Positions 11,001 to 23,383 are shown, counted from the first letter of the stretch. The stretch: 64,000 nt of DNA from Paralithodes platypus (GCA_032716605.1 CM064523.1:44402376-44466375), one strand, 5' to 3'. Notes: a model not told the origin generated them from the sequence alone. Numbers and translations: made by a program.

Positions 11001-13463
11001 GGTAGATGGTAGTGGGGTGGGGAGGAGGGTAGGTGGGAGGGTGGGTAGGATGGTAGGTGGGAGGGTGGGTAGCATGGTAGGTGAGGGTGGGTAGGATGGT
11101 AGGTGGGGAGGGTAGGTAGGTGGGAGGTTGGGTAGGATGGTAGGTGGGAGGGTTGGTAGGATGGTAGGGGGGTAGGTGGGAGGGTGGGTCGGTTAGAATG
11201 GTAGGTGGGAGGGTGGGGGGGTAGATTGGTAGGTGGGAGGGTGGGTTGGATGGTAGGTGGGAGGGTGGGTAGATGGGAGGGTGGGTAGGAGGGTAGGTGG
11301 GATGGGGGGTAGAATGGTAGGTGGGAGGGTGGGTAGATGGTAGGTGGGAGGGGGGGTAGGATGGTAGGTGGGAGGGTGGGAAGGATGGTAGGTGAGAGGG
11401 TGGGTAGGTGGGTAGGAAGGTAGGTTGGAGGGGAGGTAGGAGGGTAGGTGGGAGGGTGGGTAGGATGGTAGGTTGGAGGGTGGGTAGAATGGTAGGTGGG
11501 AGGGTGGGTGGATGTGTAGGTGGGAGGGTAGGGGGGGGGGAGGGGGGGTAGGATTGTAGGTGGGAGGGGGGGTGGGTAGGATGGTAGGTGAGACGGTGGG
11601 TAGGATGGTAGGTGGGAGGGGGGTAGGATGGTAGGTGGGAGGGTGGGTAGGATAGTATGTGGGAGGGTGGGTGGGAGGGAGGTGGGTAGAATGGTAGGTG
11701 GGAGGGTGGGTAGGAATGTAGGTGGGAGGGTGGATAGGATGGTAGATGGGATGGTGGATAGAATGGTAGGTTGGAGGGTAGGTGGGAGGATGGGTTGGTA
11801 GGAGGGTAGGTGGGAGGATGGGTAGGATGGTAGGTGGGAGGGTAGGTAGGATGGTAGGTGGGAGGTTAGGCGGGAGGGTGGGCAGGAGGGTAGGTGGGTA
11901 GATGGGAGGGTGGAGGTGGGTGGATGACAGGGTGGAGGTGGGTAGATGGGAGGGTGGGTAGGATGGTAGGTGAGAGGGTGCGTAGAAGGGTAGGTGGGAG
12001 GGTGGGTGGGATGGTAGGTGGGAGGGTGGGTAGAATGGTAGGTGGGAGGGTGGTTAGAATGGTAGGGGGGGGGGTGGGTAGAATGGTAGGTGGGAGGGTG
12101 GGTACGATGTTAGGTGGGAGGGTGGGTAGAATGGTAGTTGGGAGGGTGGGTAGAGTGGTAGGTGGAAGGGGGGGTAGGAGGGTAGGTGGGAGGGTGGGTA
12201 GGATGGTAGGTGGGAGGGTGGTAGGATGGTAGGTGGGATGGTAGGTGGGAGGGTGGGTAGGAGGGTAGGAGGGATGGTGGGTAGGATGGTAGGTGGGAGG
12301 GTGGGTTACGGGGGTAGCGTGGTAGGTGGGAGAGAGGGATGGTAGGTGGGAGGGTGGGTAGGATGGTAGGTGGGAGGGTAGCAGGGATGGTGGGTAGGAG
12401 GGTTGGTGGGAGGGTGGGTAGGATGGTAGGTGGGAGGGTGGGTTGAATGGTAGGTGGGAGGGTGGGTAGGATGATAGATGGGATGGTGGATAGAATGGTA
12501 GGTGGGAGGGTAGGTGGGAGGATGGGTAGGAGGGTAGGTGGGACGGTGGGTAGGAGGGTAGGAGGGATGGTGGGTAGGATGGTAGGTGGGAGGGTGGGTA
12601 GCGTGGTAGGTGGGAGAGAGAGATGGTAGGTGGGAGGGTGGATAGGTGGGATGGTGGGTAGGATGGTATGTGGGACGGTAGGTGGGAGGGTGAGTATGAT
12701 GGTAGGTGGGAGGGTAGATGGTAGCGGGGTGGGTAGGAGGGTAGGTGGGAGGGTTGGTAGGTGGGAGGGTGGGTAGGAGGGTAGGATGGGAGGTGAGAGG
12801 GGGGGTAGGAGGGTAGGATGGTATGTGGGACGGTGGGTAGGATGGTAGGTGAGAGGGTGGGTAGGATGGTAGGTAGGTGGGAGAGTGGGTAGGATGGTAG
12901 GGGAGAGTGGGTAGGATGGTAGGTGGGAGGGTGGGTAGGATTGTAGGTGGGAGGGTAGGTTGGAGGGGGGTAGGAGGGTAGGTGGGAGGGTGGATAGGAT
13001 GGTAGGTTTGAGGGTGGGTATAATTGTAGGTGGGCAGAGTGGTAGGTGGGAGGGTAGGTGGGTGGGAGGGTGGGTAGGATGGTAGGTGGGCGGGTGGGTA
13101 GGATGGTAGGTGGGCGGGTGGGTAGGATGGTAGGTGAGAGGGTGGGTAGGAGGGTAGGTGGGAGTGTGGGTAGGATGGTAGGTGGGCGGGTGGGTAGGAT
13201 GGTAGGTGGGAGGGAGGGTAGGTTGGAGGGTGGGTTGGAGGGTAGGTAGGATGGTAGGTTGGGGGTGGGTAGAATGGTAGGTGGGAAGGTGGTATAGTGG
13301 TAGGTGAGAGGGTAGGTGGATGGGTGGGTGGGAAGGTATGTGGGAGGGTGGGTAGGATGGTAGGTGGGAGGGTAGGTGGGAGGGTGGGTAGGATGGTAGG
13401 TGAGAGGGTGGGTAGGATGGTAGGTGGGAGGGTAGTTAGGTGGGATGGTGGGTAGGATGGTAG
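5005..13463. repeat. Main block of G-rich 24-bp minisatellite (about 8.5 kb)
   Basis: The typical unit on the + strand is GGTGGGAGGGTGGGTAGGAT plus GGTA, 24 bp. It reads as six GGNN tetramers (GGTG GGAG GGTG GGTA GGAT GGTA). Units vary by substitution and by gain or loss of 4-bp steps (a missing GGAT, TGGATGG blocks, AGAATGG for AGGATGG), so the array behaves like a degenerate tetranucleotide repeat organised into 24-bp higher-order units. Longer recurring segments, such as the one containing TACTTGGGAGGGTGGGTAC, recur near 7460, 7790, 10420 and 10760, showing kilobase-scale duplications inside the block. GGGAGGGTGGG runs give strong G-quadruplex potential on the strand matching Dscam pre-mRNA. 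Long minus-strand frames rich in Pro, Thr, Ser, Tyr and His are artefacts of a C-rich strand without stop codons. Confidence 0.97.
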
Positions 13464-16400
13464 GTACAAAGGAGTACAAAGGAAATCAAGCAACAACAGA
13501 TCTAGTGACCCTTCTAGGTTGCTTGTCCTCCTAAACACTGAGGATCAAGTGTCCAAACAGTGGTTTAGAGTGGGTAAGTGAACATTGGAAAGGGAATTAC
13601 TGCCCTGCAACTAATGTCCGTGGCAGGATTAGGAAGTTAGTAGGGGACATATGGGTTAGTAACTGAGGGGGTGGGACAAAATAAAGTTATTCATTTACAA
13701 ACGCAGTCAGTCGCGGGTTTGATGCGAGATATTTGTCTATGCGGAGTTTAAATTAATCAACGGTGATGCAGTCTATAACGTTTCGGGGAAGCAAATTCCA
13801 CAAGTTGACAACTCGATTGAAGAAGAAATTCTTAGATTTGTGTGAGTTAAAAGATTTACCAATAATTTTGCAACCGTTTCCCCGCGTGTAATTAGATTGG
13901 TCGATAGTGAAGTACTTACTACAGTCCATATTGTCGATGCCTTTGATGATTTTGAACACTTGAATTAAGTCACCTCCTGCGCTGGGTTAAAGGAAATAGA
14001 TTTAATTCTCTAAGACGCTCTTCGTATGGTTTGTTCTTTAGGCTAGGTATCATTTTGGTAACTCTACGTTGAACTCGTTTTAGCTTGTTTACATCTTTTT
14101 GGTAATAAGGGCACCAGGATTGAACGCAGTATTCCAGAAGAGGGCGGACTAAGGAATTGTAAAGGGTTAGGATAACTTCTTTGGATTTATGCTCAAATGA
14201 CCTGCCTATAAAGCCAATTATTTTGTTTGCCTTCTTAACAACTTCTGAACATTGTTGACTCGGTTTTAGGTTACTCGATATTGTTGCTCCCAGATCGGTT
14301 TCTCTGTTTACATTCTTAAGCTGAGTGCCATTCATCGAATAGTTTGATTTCTCATTTAGGTATCCGATATGTAGTACTTTACATTTATCCGCATTGAAAC
14401 TCATTTGCCAAATTTGGGCCCAACATGACAATTTATCTAGATTGTGTTGCATATCGTCAACTTGTTCTTTTGAGAGTCCGCTATTTGCAATTTTTGTATC
14501 GTCAGCAAATTTTGGGATTGTACAGGTGAGACCCTCATCTATGTCGTTGATGTAAATTAGAAAGAGAATTGGTCCTAGTACTGATCCCTGGGGTACCCCG
14601 CTACTTACATTGGTCCATTTAGATGCCTTACCGTTTATGACTACTCTTTACTTTCTGTCGCTGAGCCAATTTTCTATCCATTTCAACACACCGTCTTGTA
14701 TTCCATGCGCTTTTAGTTTTAGCAGTAAACGTTTGTGGGGAACTTTGTCAAAGGCCTTTTGAAAATCAAGGTATATAATATCTACAGCTTTACTCTCATC
14801 GTAGAGGTTGAGGATATCGTGGAAGAAGTCTAAGAGGTTTGTTAAACAGGAACGTTTTTTACGAAAGCCGTGTTGAGTATCTTTAAGTATGTTATTTTCC
14901 TCTAAGTGATTTACGAGTCTGTCTCGTATGACCGTTTCTAGCATTTTACATACAACTGAGGTTAAGCTAATTGGACGATAGTTATGGGTAGGGATTTGCT
15001 GCCTTTTTTGAATATCGGTGTTACGTTGGCTAGCTTCCACTGATCAGGCATAGTTCCAGACTGCAAGGATTTATTGAATATTAATGTCCGTGGTTAGGAG
15101 AGCTCATCCTTAGCTTCCTTTAGAACTCTAGGCGAGATTGTATCAGGTCCAGGCGTTTTATTTACCTTGAGTTTATCTAAACAATTCAATACTTCTCTCT
15201 CTGTAATGGTGATATTGCTTAGAACATCTGAATTATCAATCTGAATCGGTGATGGTGTAGGGATATCACTGAGGTCTTCTGTTGTAAAATCTGATGCAAA
15301 TAAGGTATTGAGGGCATTACTCATTTGTACTTCGTCATTGGTGTATTCTCCATTTTCATCGACTAACGGTCCAACAGTTGAAGTAACTACTTTTTTCTTT
15401 CTGATATAACTATAGAATTCTTTCGGGTTTCTTTTACTTTGATTCGCAATATGTAACTCTAAGGTCTTTTTACTTTGCTTAATTCACTTTTTGGCTTTGC
15501 GTCGTAGCTCTACAAATTTCACCCGTTCTTCATCATTTTGTGAGGATTTTAATCTATCATTAGCAATTTTTTTAGCAAGCAGGCAGTTTGAAATATCTTT
15601 ATTCCATCATTTGGGCTTATTATTATGGCGTGGACGCCGTATTTTCGATGGTATGCAGTCTTGCACTGCTTTTAGGTAAGTGGTTTCGAATAACTTCCAA
15701 GATGTATTTATGTCGTTATTGTTAATTAAAAAGCTCCAGTCAGTTTCTTTAAACATAGCTCTAAGTTTATGGAAGTTTGCTTTCTTGAAATTAGGGACTT
15801 TTTCGATGCTATTATTTGGTTCGTTAATAGTAAACTTGAAAGTGAAAGTTATCGTACGATGGTCGCTGTTACTGAATTCATCACCAACATTCAAATTCTC
15901 TATTAATTCTTCTTTTGTGCAAGTACAATGTCAAGAACGTTATTACCACGGGTCAGTGTTCGAACAAATTGATAAAGCGAACTCTCTTGCAAGTTCGTAT
16001 ACAAGTCATGTCCGGAGTGTGAAGTAAGAGTATCGCCCCACTTGGTCACAGGTAAATTAAAGTCGCCAAAAATTACGGTATCTTGTGAATTACTTACATC
16101 TGCAATTTGTTCGTAAATTTCTCGGTCAGTTTGCACTGATTGAGCTGGAAGTCTGTATATTAACGCAAGTATTATTTTTGTACCTTTATTATTCTTTATT
16201 AGCACAAAAGATGTGTCGACGTTCACAATTTGAGGTTTTGACAAGAGACTTTTTAAGACTTTCTTTGATATAAAGTAAAACTCCACCTCCATTTCGATTT
16301 ATTCGGCTTTTCTCAAACATTACATAACCGGGAAGTGAATACTCTGCTAAAAAGTATCTATCTACTGTATTTAGCCAAGATTCTGTTATGCCAATCACAT

Positions 16401-17178
16401 CATAATTTTCTGTAAACACTAGCTCCTCTAAATCTGAAAATTTATTGCGTATGCTACAAGCGTTTGCATAGAAACCTTTAAATTTGTTATTTTAGAACTC
16501 ACGGAACGCTCTTTAACACCTAACGAGTGGCCTAGGCGGTAATTAATATGTACCGCCCAGCGGGATGTTTTTACCCAAAATAGGGTTGTTTACGTGATCA
16601 TTTTCATGCCTAAATAAGACCCAGAGCGTAAAACAAGTATCTATCCCTGAAAGGGCATAAACAGAGCTTTCCAATGACACCCCAACGATCCTTGTACGAC
16701 CGCTAGTTTTATTGCAACAATCACGCAACACGAGTGCAAAAACCATGTAATTCGGTACTTTCCCTACATAATTCACTGTGTAGCGAGTGTGACAGGGTGG
16801 AGGAGGGTGGGATTCATGTCAGTTGGTCCACCGCGGTGGTCTGGAGCAGTCATACGCTCGCTCCTCTCCTGCCACCACTTATCTCTCTCTCTCAGCAACA
16901 TTACGTGCTGAAAATGGCACACGACTTATGTTGTGAGCCGCCACATAGTCCAAATTTCTTTCACTCGACATATGTTGCGCGCCGCCAGTAAGGGTTAATA
17001 ATATTTTTGGATCTTGTCGGATCTACATTTATGTTCATGGCTGTCCTCGGTCCTCGCTGTCTTCGGTCCTTATCGCTGGTGGTCCTCGGTTGCCTCTGTT
17101 TTTTGCTTGGCGTTGGATGATTTATGTCACTGCTGCTTCTTCTCGGATGGCGTTTTTTTATCCATGGCTGCGGACTGA
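13464..17178 (-). pseudogene. LINE family A, copy 2 (endonuclease plus reverse transcriptase, decayed)
   Basis: Minus-strand non-LTR retrotransposon inserted in the minisatellite. From the 5' end (high coordinates) a basic segment precedes an apurinic-type endonuclease domain, with pieces reading GITESWLN (16419-16189), GDFNLPV (16292-15903) and SNSDHRTITF (15894-15607). The reverse transcriptase follows: NYRPISLTSVVCK, HGFRKKRSCL, YLDFQKAFDKVPH (15040-14648), then thumb and C-terminal parts (14452-13753). Frameshifts and stops separate these segments, including one in the palm after WIENWLSDRK, so the copy is dead. The 3' end reads TTGTTGCTTGATTTCC then TTTGTAC repeated twice, and abuts the minisatellite. 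A TTAA-flanked MITE interrupts the 5' part at 16513-16998. The RT motifs suggest a CR1/L2-like clade. Confidence 0.88.
16513..16998 (+). mobile_element. TTAA-flanked MITE, family B copy 1 (piggyBac-type)
   Basis: A 478-bp non-coding element lies between TTAA duplications (16513-16516 and 16995-16998) inside LINE copy A2. Its ends are CACCTAACGAGTGG and, at the other end, CGCCAGTAAGGG, which are imperfect inverted repeats. The interior shares long blocks with copies at 21304, 38690 and 45402: a CCAATGACACC block, CCCTGAAAGGGCATAAA, TCTCTCTCTCAG, and two CGACATATGTTG-like motifs near the right end. TTAA duplications are the hallmark of piggyBac transposition. Mobilisation by a piggyBac transposase is inference, as none is encoded here. 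Confidence 0.85.
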
Positions 17179-17774
17179 AGGTGGGAGGGTGGGTATGATG
17201 GTAGGTGGGAGGGAGGGTAGGTGGGAGGGTTGGTAGGATAGTAGGTGGGAGGGTGGGTAGAATGGTAGGTGGGAGGGTGGGTAGGATTTTAGGTGGGAGG
17301 GTTGGTAGGATGGTAGTTGGGAGGGTGGGTAGAATGGTAGATGGGATGGTGGATAGAATGGTAGGTGGGAGGGAAGGTGGGAGGGGGGGTAGGAGGCTAG
17401 GTGGGAGGATGGGTAGGTGGGAGGGGGGTAGGATGGTAGGTGGGAGGTTAGGGTGGTCAGGAGGGTAGGTGGGTAGATGGGAGGGTGGGTAGAATGGTAG
17501 GTGGGATGGTGGGTGGGTAGGATGGTAGGTGGGAGGGTGGATAGGATGGTAGGTGGGAGGGTGGGTAGGATGGTAGGTGGCAGGTGGGTAGAATGGTAGG
17601 TGGGAGGGGGGGTAGAATGGTAGGTGGGGGGTGGGTAGAATGGTAGGTGGGAGGGAGGGTAGGAGGGATGGTGGGAGGGTGGGTAGAGTGGTAGGTGGGA
17701 GGGAGGGTGGGTAGGAAGGTAGGTGGGAGGGTGGGTAGGTGGGAGGGTAGGAGGGATGGTGGGTAGGAAGGTAG
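17179..17774. repeat. G-rich 24-bp minisatellite, second block
   Basis: This is the same unit and variants as the main block, lying between LINE copies A2 and A3. Both LINE junctions are abrupt, consistent with insertions into a formerly longer array. Confidence 0.95.
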
Positions 17775-20700
17775 GTACAAAGGAAATCAAGCAACAACAG
17801 ATCTAGTGACCCTTCTAGGCTGCTTGTCCTCCAAAACACTGAGGATCAAGTGTCCAAACAGTGGTTTAGAGTGGGTAAGGGAACATTGGAAAGGGAACTA
17901 CTGCCCTGCCACTAACGTGGCAGGACTAGGAAGTTAGTAGGGGACATATGGGTTAGTAACTGAGGGGAGGATAAAATAAAGTTATTCATTTACAAACGCA
18001 GTCAGTCGCGGGTTTGATGCGAGATATTTGTCTATGCGGAATTTAAATGAATCAACGGTGCTGCAGTCTATAACTCTCGGGGAAGCCCATTCCACAAGTT
18101 GACAACTCGATTGAAGAAGAAATTCTTAGATTCGTGTGAGTTAAAAGATTTACCAATAATTTTGCAACCGTTTCCCCGCATGTAATTAGATTGGTCGATA
18201 GTGAAGTACTTACTACAGTTCATATTGTCGATGCCTTTGATGATTTTGAACACTTGAATTAAGTCACCTCTTAATCTGCGCTGGGTTAAAGGAAATAAAT
18301 TTAATTCTCTAAGACGCTCTTCGTATGGTTTGTTCTTTAGGCTAGGTATCATTTTGGTAACTCTACGTTGAACTCGTTCTAGCTTGTTTATGTCTTTTTG
18401 GTAATAAGGGCACCAGCATTGAACGCAGTATTCCAGAAGAGGGCGGACTAAGGAATTGTAAAGGGTTAGGATTACGTCTTTGGATTTATGCTCAAATGAT
18501 CTGCCTATAAAGCCAATTATTTTGTTTGCCTTCTTAACAACTTCTGAACATTGTTGACTCGGTTCTAGGTTACTCGATATTGTTACTAGGGATGTATCGG
18601 TATCGGTATCGGAGGTATCAGCCCTTTTTTAGAGTATCGGTATCGGCTGATTTTCTACCGATACTATTGATACCTAGAAGTAATTTGCTATGTCACATAT
18701 CACTCACTGAAGGAGTGAAGGTTGCTTGGTTCAGCATCATCTCGTTCTAGTTTTTAGTAACTTTTAAGTTTTTACCCATATATACATAATAAAAGTGTTG
18801 ATTTTAGTAACATGTTACCTAAGTTTAATAACAAAGCTGATAAAGGAGAAAATTACATGATCATGGACAACAGTCTTACAGACTTTCCTGGTGCACAGGT
18901 ATCGGTATCGGTATTGGTATCGGTATCGGTATCGGTATAATTTTGTGGTATCGGTATCGGTATCTGTATCGGTCAAAATTTTGGTATCGGTACATTCCTA
19001 ATTGTTACTCCCAGATCGGTTTCTCTTTTTACATTCTTAAGCTGAGTGCCATTCATTGAATAGTTTGCTTTCTCATTTAGGTATCCGATATGTAGTACTT
19101 TACATTTATCCGCATTGAAACTCATTTGCCAAATTTGGCCCCAACATGACAATTTATCTAGATTGTGTTGCATATCGTCAACTTGTTCTTTTGAGAGTCC
19201 GCTATTTTCAATTTTTGTATCGTCAGCAAATTTTGAGATTGTACAGGTGAGACCCTCATCTATGTCGTTGATGTAAATTAGAAAGAGAATTGGTCCTAGT
19301 ACCGATCCCTGGGGTACCCCGCTACTTACATTGGTCCATTTAGATGCCTTACCGTTTATGACTACTCTTTGCTTTCTGTCGCTGAGCCAATTTTCTATCC
19401 ATTTCAACACACCGTCTTGTATTCCATGCGCTTTTAGTTTTAGCAGTAAACGTTTGTGGGGAACTTTGTCAAAGGCCTTTTGAAAATTTAGGTATATACT
19501 ATCTATAGCTTTACTCTCATCATAGAGTTTGAGGATATTGTGGAAGAAGTCTAAGAGGTTTGTTAAACAGGAACGTTTTTTACGAAAGCCGTGTTGAGAA
19601 TCTTTAATTAAGTTATTTGCCTCCAAGTGATTTACGAGTCTGTCTCTTTTGACCGTTTCTAGTATTTTACATACAATTGAGGTTAAGCTAATTGGACGAT
19701 AGTTACTGGGTAGGGATTTGCTGCCTTTTTTTAATATCGGTGTTATGTTGCCTAGCTTCCACTGATCAGGCATAGTCCCAGACTGCAAGGATTCATTGAA
19801 TAGCAATGTCAGTGGTTTGGAGAGCTCATCCTTAGCTTCCTTTAGAACTCTAGGCGAGATTGTATCAGGTCCAGGCGTTTTATTTACCTTGAGTTTATCT
19901 AAACAATTCAATACTTCTCTCTCTGTAACGGTGATATTGCTTAGAACATCTGAATTATCAATCTAAATCGGCGATGGTGTAGGGATATCACTGAGGTCTT
20001 CGGTTGTAAAAACTGATGCAAAGAAGGTATTGAGGGCATTACTCGTTTGTACCTAGTCTTTGGTGTATTCTCCATTTTCATCGACTAACGGTCCAACAGT
20101 TGAAGTAACTACTTTTTTCTTTCTGATATAACTATAGAATTCTTTCGGGTTTGTTTTACTTTGATTCGCAACATGTAACTCCAGGGTCTTTTTACTTTGC
20201 TTAATTAACTTTTTGGCTTTGCGTCGTAGCTCTACAAATTTCACCCCTTCTTCGTCATTTTGTGAGGATTTTAATCTATCATTAGCAATTTTTTTAGCAA
20301 GCAGACAGTCTGAAATATCTTTATTCCACCATTTGGGCTTATTATTATGGCCTGGACGCCGTATTTTCGATGGTATGCAGTCTTGCACTGCCTTAAGGGA
20401 AGTGGTTGTGAAACACTCCCAAGATGTATTTATGTCGTTATTGTTAGTCAGAAAGCTCCAGTCAGTTTCTTTAAGCTTTGCTTAAGTTTATGAAAATTTG
20501 CTTTCTTGAAATTAGGGACTTTCTCAATGCTGCTATTTGATTTGTTACTAGTAAACTTTAAAGTGAAAGTTATCGTACGATGGTCGCTGTTACTGAATTC
20601 ATCGCCAACATTCAAATTCTCTATTAATTCTTCTTTTGTTGCGAGTACAAGGTCAAGCACATTATTACCACGGGTCGGAGATTGTACAAATTGAAAAAAT

Positions 20701-20993
20701 GAACTCTCTTGCAAGTTACCATAGAGGTCGTGTCCAGAGTGTGAAGTAAGAATATCGCTCCATTTAGTCACGGGTAAGTTGAAATCGCCAAGAATTACGG
20801 TATCTTGTATGTTTGTTATTTCTGCAATTTGTTCATAAATTTCACTGTCAGTTTGCACTGATTGAGCTGGGGGTCTGTATAATAAAGCTAGTGTTATTTT
20901 AGTTCCTTGTTTTATTTAATAGTACGTAAGATATGTCTATATTCGCAATTTGAGGTTTTGACATTAAGACGGGATTAAGACTTTCCTTTATAA
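17775..20993 (-). pseudogene. LINE family A, copy 3 (endonuclease/RT, interrupted and inactive)
   Basis: Same family and orientation as copy A2 and also embedded in the minisatellite on both sides. The 5' end is truncated inside the endonuclease. GDFNLPV and SNSDHRTITF lie in 20858-20448, and the linker up to the RT in 20388-20053. The open frame 19911-18973 covers most of the RT: KTPGPDTISP, YRPISLTSIVCK, HGFRKKRSCL, SSGVPQGSVLGP and KFADDTK. The motif A aspartate is lost (YLNFQKAFD against YLDFQKAFD in copy A2), which should abolish polymerase activity. A hAT-like MITE (18579-19008) then cuts the frame, and the C-terminal part continues at 18352-18068. The 3' end TTGATTTCCTTTGTAC abuts the minisatellite at 17775. 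Confidence 0.88.
18579..19008. mobile_element. hAT-like MITE with TATCGG subterminal repeats
   Basis: A 414-bp element (18587-19000) sits in LINE copy A3 with a perfect 8-bp target duplication, ATTGTTAC, on both sides. Copy A2 shows the empty site (ATTGTTGCTCCC). The ends TAGGGATGTATCGGTAT and TAGGAATGTACCGATAC form imperfect inverted repeats. Near both ends the hexamer TATCGG is repeated, three to five copies per cluster, with denser clusters at the right end. An 8-bp duplication and a TAGGG start fit the hAT superfamily. There is no transposase ORF. Confidence 0.9.
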
Positions 20994-21150
20994 AGGTGGG
21001 AGTGTGGGTAGGATGTTAGGTGGGAGGGTGGGTAGAATGGTAGGTGGGAGGGTGGCTAGGATGGGTAGAGAGGTAGGCGGTAGGGTGGTAGGTGAGAGAG
21101 TTGGTCGAGAGGTAGGTGGGAGGGTGGGTAGAGATATGTGGGAGGGTGAG
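20994..21150. repeat. G-rich minisatellite, third block
   Basis: About 157 bp of the 24-bp type repeat, with some AGAG variants, between the 5' end of LINE copy A3 and the TIR transposon at 21154. Confidence 0.9.
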
Positions 21151-21153
21151 TAA

Positions 21154-23380
21154 AGCGGGTATCACACGAGCACTAATCCGACCAACCAATTGACCAACCA
21201 ACTTGCATTGGGACGATCGACGTAGGTAATAATTAGCACACGGCATCATACTATCACCAACCAACTGTAGACGACACATTGTTCTCCTAGCTTCAAAACA
21301 TGCTTAACCCATAACTGTCGGGGCGCAACATAAGTCGAGTATAATAAATCTGGACTATCTGGCGGCGCTCGACATAGGTCGTGTGGCAATTTCAGCACGT
21401 AATGTTGCTGAGAGAGAGAGACAAGTGGTGGCAGGAGAGTAGCGAGCGTATGACTGCTCCAGACCACCGCGGCGAACCTACTGACACGAATCCCACCTCC
21501 TCCCTCCCTCTCTCACTCGCTATATACGGAATTGTATGGGGAAAGTGTCGAATTACATGCTTTTTGCACTCGCGTTGCGCGGTTGTTGCAAGAAAACTAG
21601 CCATCATAAAAGGATCGTTATGGTGTCATTGGAAAGCTCTGTTTATGCCCTTTCAGGGATAGATACTTGTTTTACGCTCTGGGTCTTATTTAGGCATGAA
21701 AATGATCACGTAAACAGCCCTATTTTGGCTAAAAACAGCCCGCTGGTGGCTACATATTATATACCGCCTAGGCCGCTCGTAAGGTGTTAAAACACACAAT
21801 ACTTTTTATGTAATTGTATTAACTATATATAATCATATCAAATAAATGGAATTAAAGAGGAAGAGTAAAATTTAAATGTTAAATATCGTTTACAGGAGGT
21901 TAGTATTCAGAGTTTGAAAAATTGAAGGATTGCGCATCTACGGTTTCTTAGCCTATGTACTGCATTGTATAAGGTGTGTACATAAGTCAATAGTCAAGGC
22001 CGTGGATGAGTAAACTAGTTTATTAGAATGACCACCTAACACTATTTACCAATCTGAATACATTGATAACTATGGCATTACAAAACAGAGTTCTCGGCGA
22101 CGTAGACATGCTTTTTTTTTTGTTGCGAGAGGCTCTCATAGCCTACTCATGGAGTTTAACTAATCGCGCAAAAACCCTGCCTAACTATATTATATATTTG
22201 TAATGATCCTTTTACTACTGGTCGATCAAGAGCGTATTATCGTTAATAGGTCTACCAAACGGACTACATGAAAACACACATGCTGATAACTCAAAGGCAG
22301 GGAATAATAATACAGTAATGCGATATTAGTCACTCCTTACATAGGGAATGCTTATAAAATATCAATGCCTTATAATTATTATGTAATATATGGTATATTG
22401 TAAATATATATAAGACATAGCCTAACAATTACTCGGTTCTGTCTACATAACAAATGCATATATGAACTATATAAGATGATGGTTACAGTGTGCATTCTTC
22501 GATGAATATTTGGTAGACTACTAATTGCACATTTTAATAGAATAACGCTGTGCACATTCATCTTATCTAGACTAATTTGTACCCAATGCTATAATTATAT
22601 AATATCTATGTGGGTTTTAGTTTCTAAATTTCGATTACATTAAATACAAACTAACCTAGAGAAACCTATCCCAGTTTATGGTAATCTATCCTGTAACGTA
22701 CATTATACAATTACTATTACAATGTACACTATTTAAGTCAAACAAATGTATGTATTCAAATGAATGAACTAATATAACACTGTCATAATTATGATACATT
22801 TAAATTTATCTGCTGGCATTGTGTAAAAGAAATGCAGCAGCGAGTGAAGCCTAGAGAGAGGCTGCATGTAGTAGGCTATAGCCTAATAACAAGCAGTGCA
22901 TTATGTATGAAAATACTGTATAGGAAGTCAATTAACGACATCTGCTGCAGATATATTATCATTATATATCACCATAACATGTTTCCAAGGTCACAAATAC
23001 AAAATAAAGCATTTATAATTTTAAATAAGACAATATACCCTGACAGTTGTGGCAATGGTTGCCGTCTTTCGTGATGTGACGAGTTTAATCATATTTTCCC
23101 GAACGTTCGTACTAGATATATTTATTTACGCTGTGTACTTCGACAGACTAGGCATTATTTAGTTAAAGTGAAGACTGAATTGCTTAGCATAGCATAATAT
23201 ATCGGTAAATAGCAATGCTAACCTATGTATTTGACTACAGGACGGCGACTTGGCCAACGGTTTTCTCTCACCACCGACGACAGTTGGTTGCTCTGATTGA
23301 CGTCGGAGCAACACAATCTCGGCAACAGATTGTCCAGATTCCAGTTGGTTGGCCAGATTAGTGCCCGTGTGATACCCGCT
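21154..23380. mobile_element. Non-autonomous TIR transposon with TAA duplication (PIF/Harbinger-like)
   Basis: The left end AGCGGGTATCACACGAGCAC and right end ...GTGCCCGTGTGATACCCGCT are inverted repeats that match over about 36 bp with three differences. Weaker similarity continues inward (CAACCAACTGTAG against CAACCAACTGTCG), suggesting long TIRs. TAA is present on both sides (21151-21153, 23381-23383) and minisatellite continues on both flanks, so the insertion boundary is clear. A 3-bp TWA duplication points to PIF/Harbinger, which is inference. The 2.2-kb interior is AT-rich, contains a TTAA-flanked MITE, and has no transposase-like ORF. Confidence 0.85.
21304..21790 (-). mobile_element. 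TTAA-flanked MITE, family B copy 2
   Basis: A 479-bp copy of the family B element in the opposite orientation to copy 1, flanked by TTAA at 21304-21307 and 21787-21790, inside the TIR transposon. The interior shows GGTGTCATTGGAAAGCTC, GCCCTTTCAGGGATA and the paired motifs near its left end. Non-coding. Confidence 0.88.
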
Positions 23381-23383
23381 TAA

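Noticed and set aside
5214..12629. Plus-strand Gly/Val/Arg/Met repeat frames (MVGGRVGR type)
   Set aside because: Direct translation of the 24-bp unit; frame breaks follow repeat indels, not gene structure.
5005..13463. CRISPR-like array
   Set aside because: Units are contiguous without spacers, and the window is clearly eukaryotic.
7393..13538. Very long minus-strand open frames rich in Pro/Thr/Ser/Tyr/His (up to 537 codons) over the minisatellite
   Set aside because: The C-rich strand of the repeat has few or no stop codons in any frame, so long frames are automatic. Overlapping frames are equally open, and there is no splice or start context.
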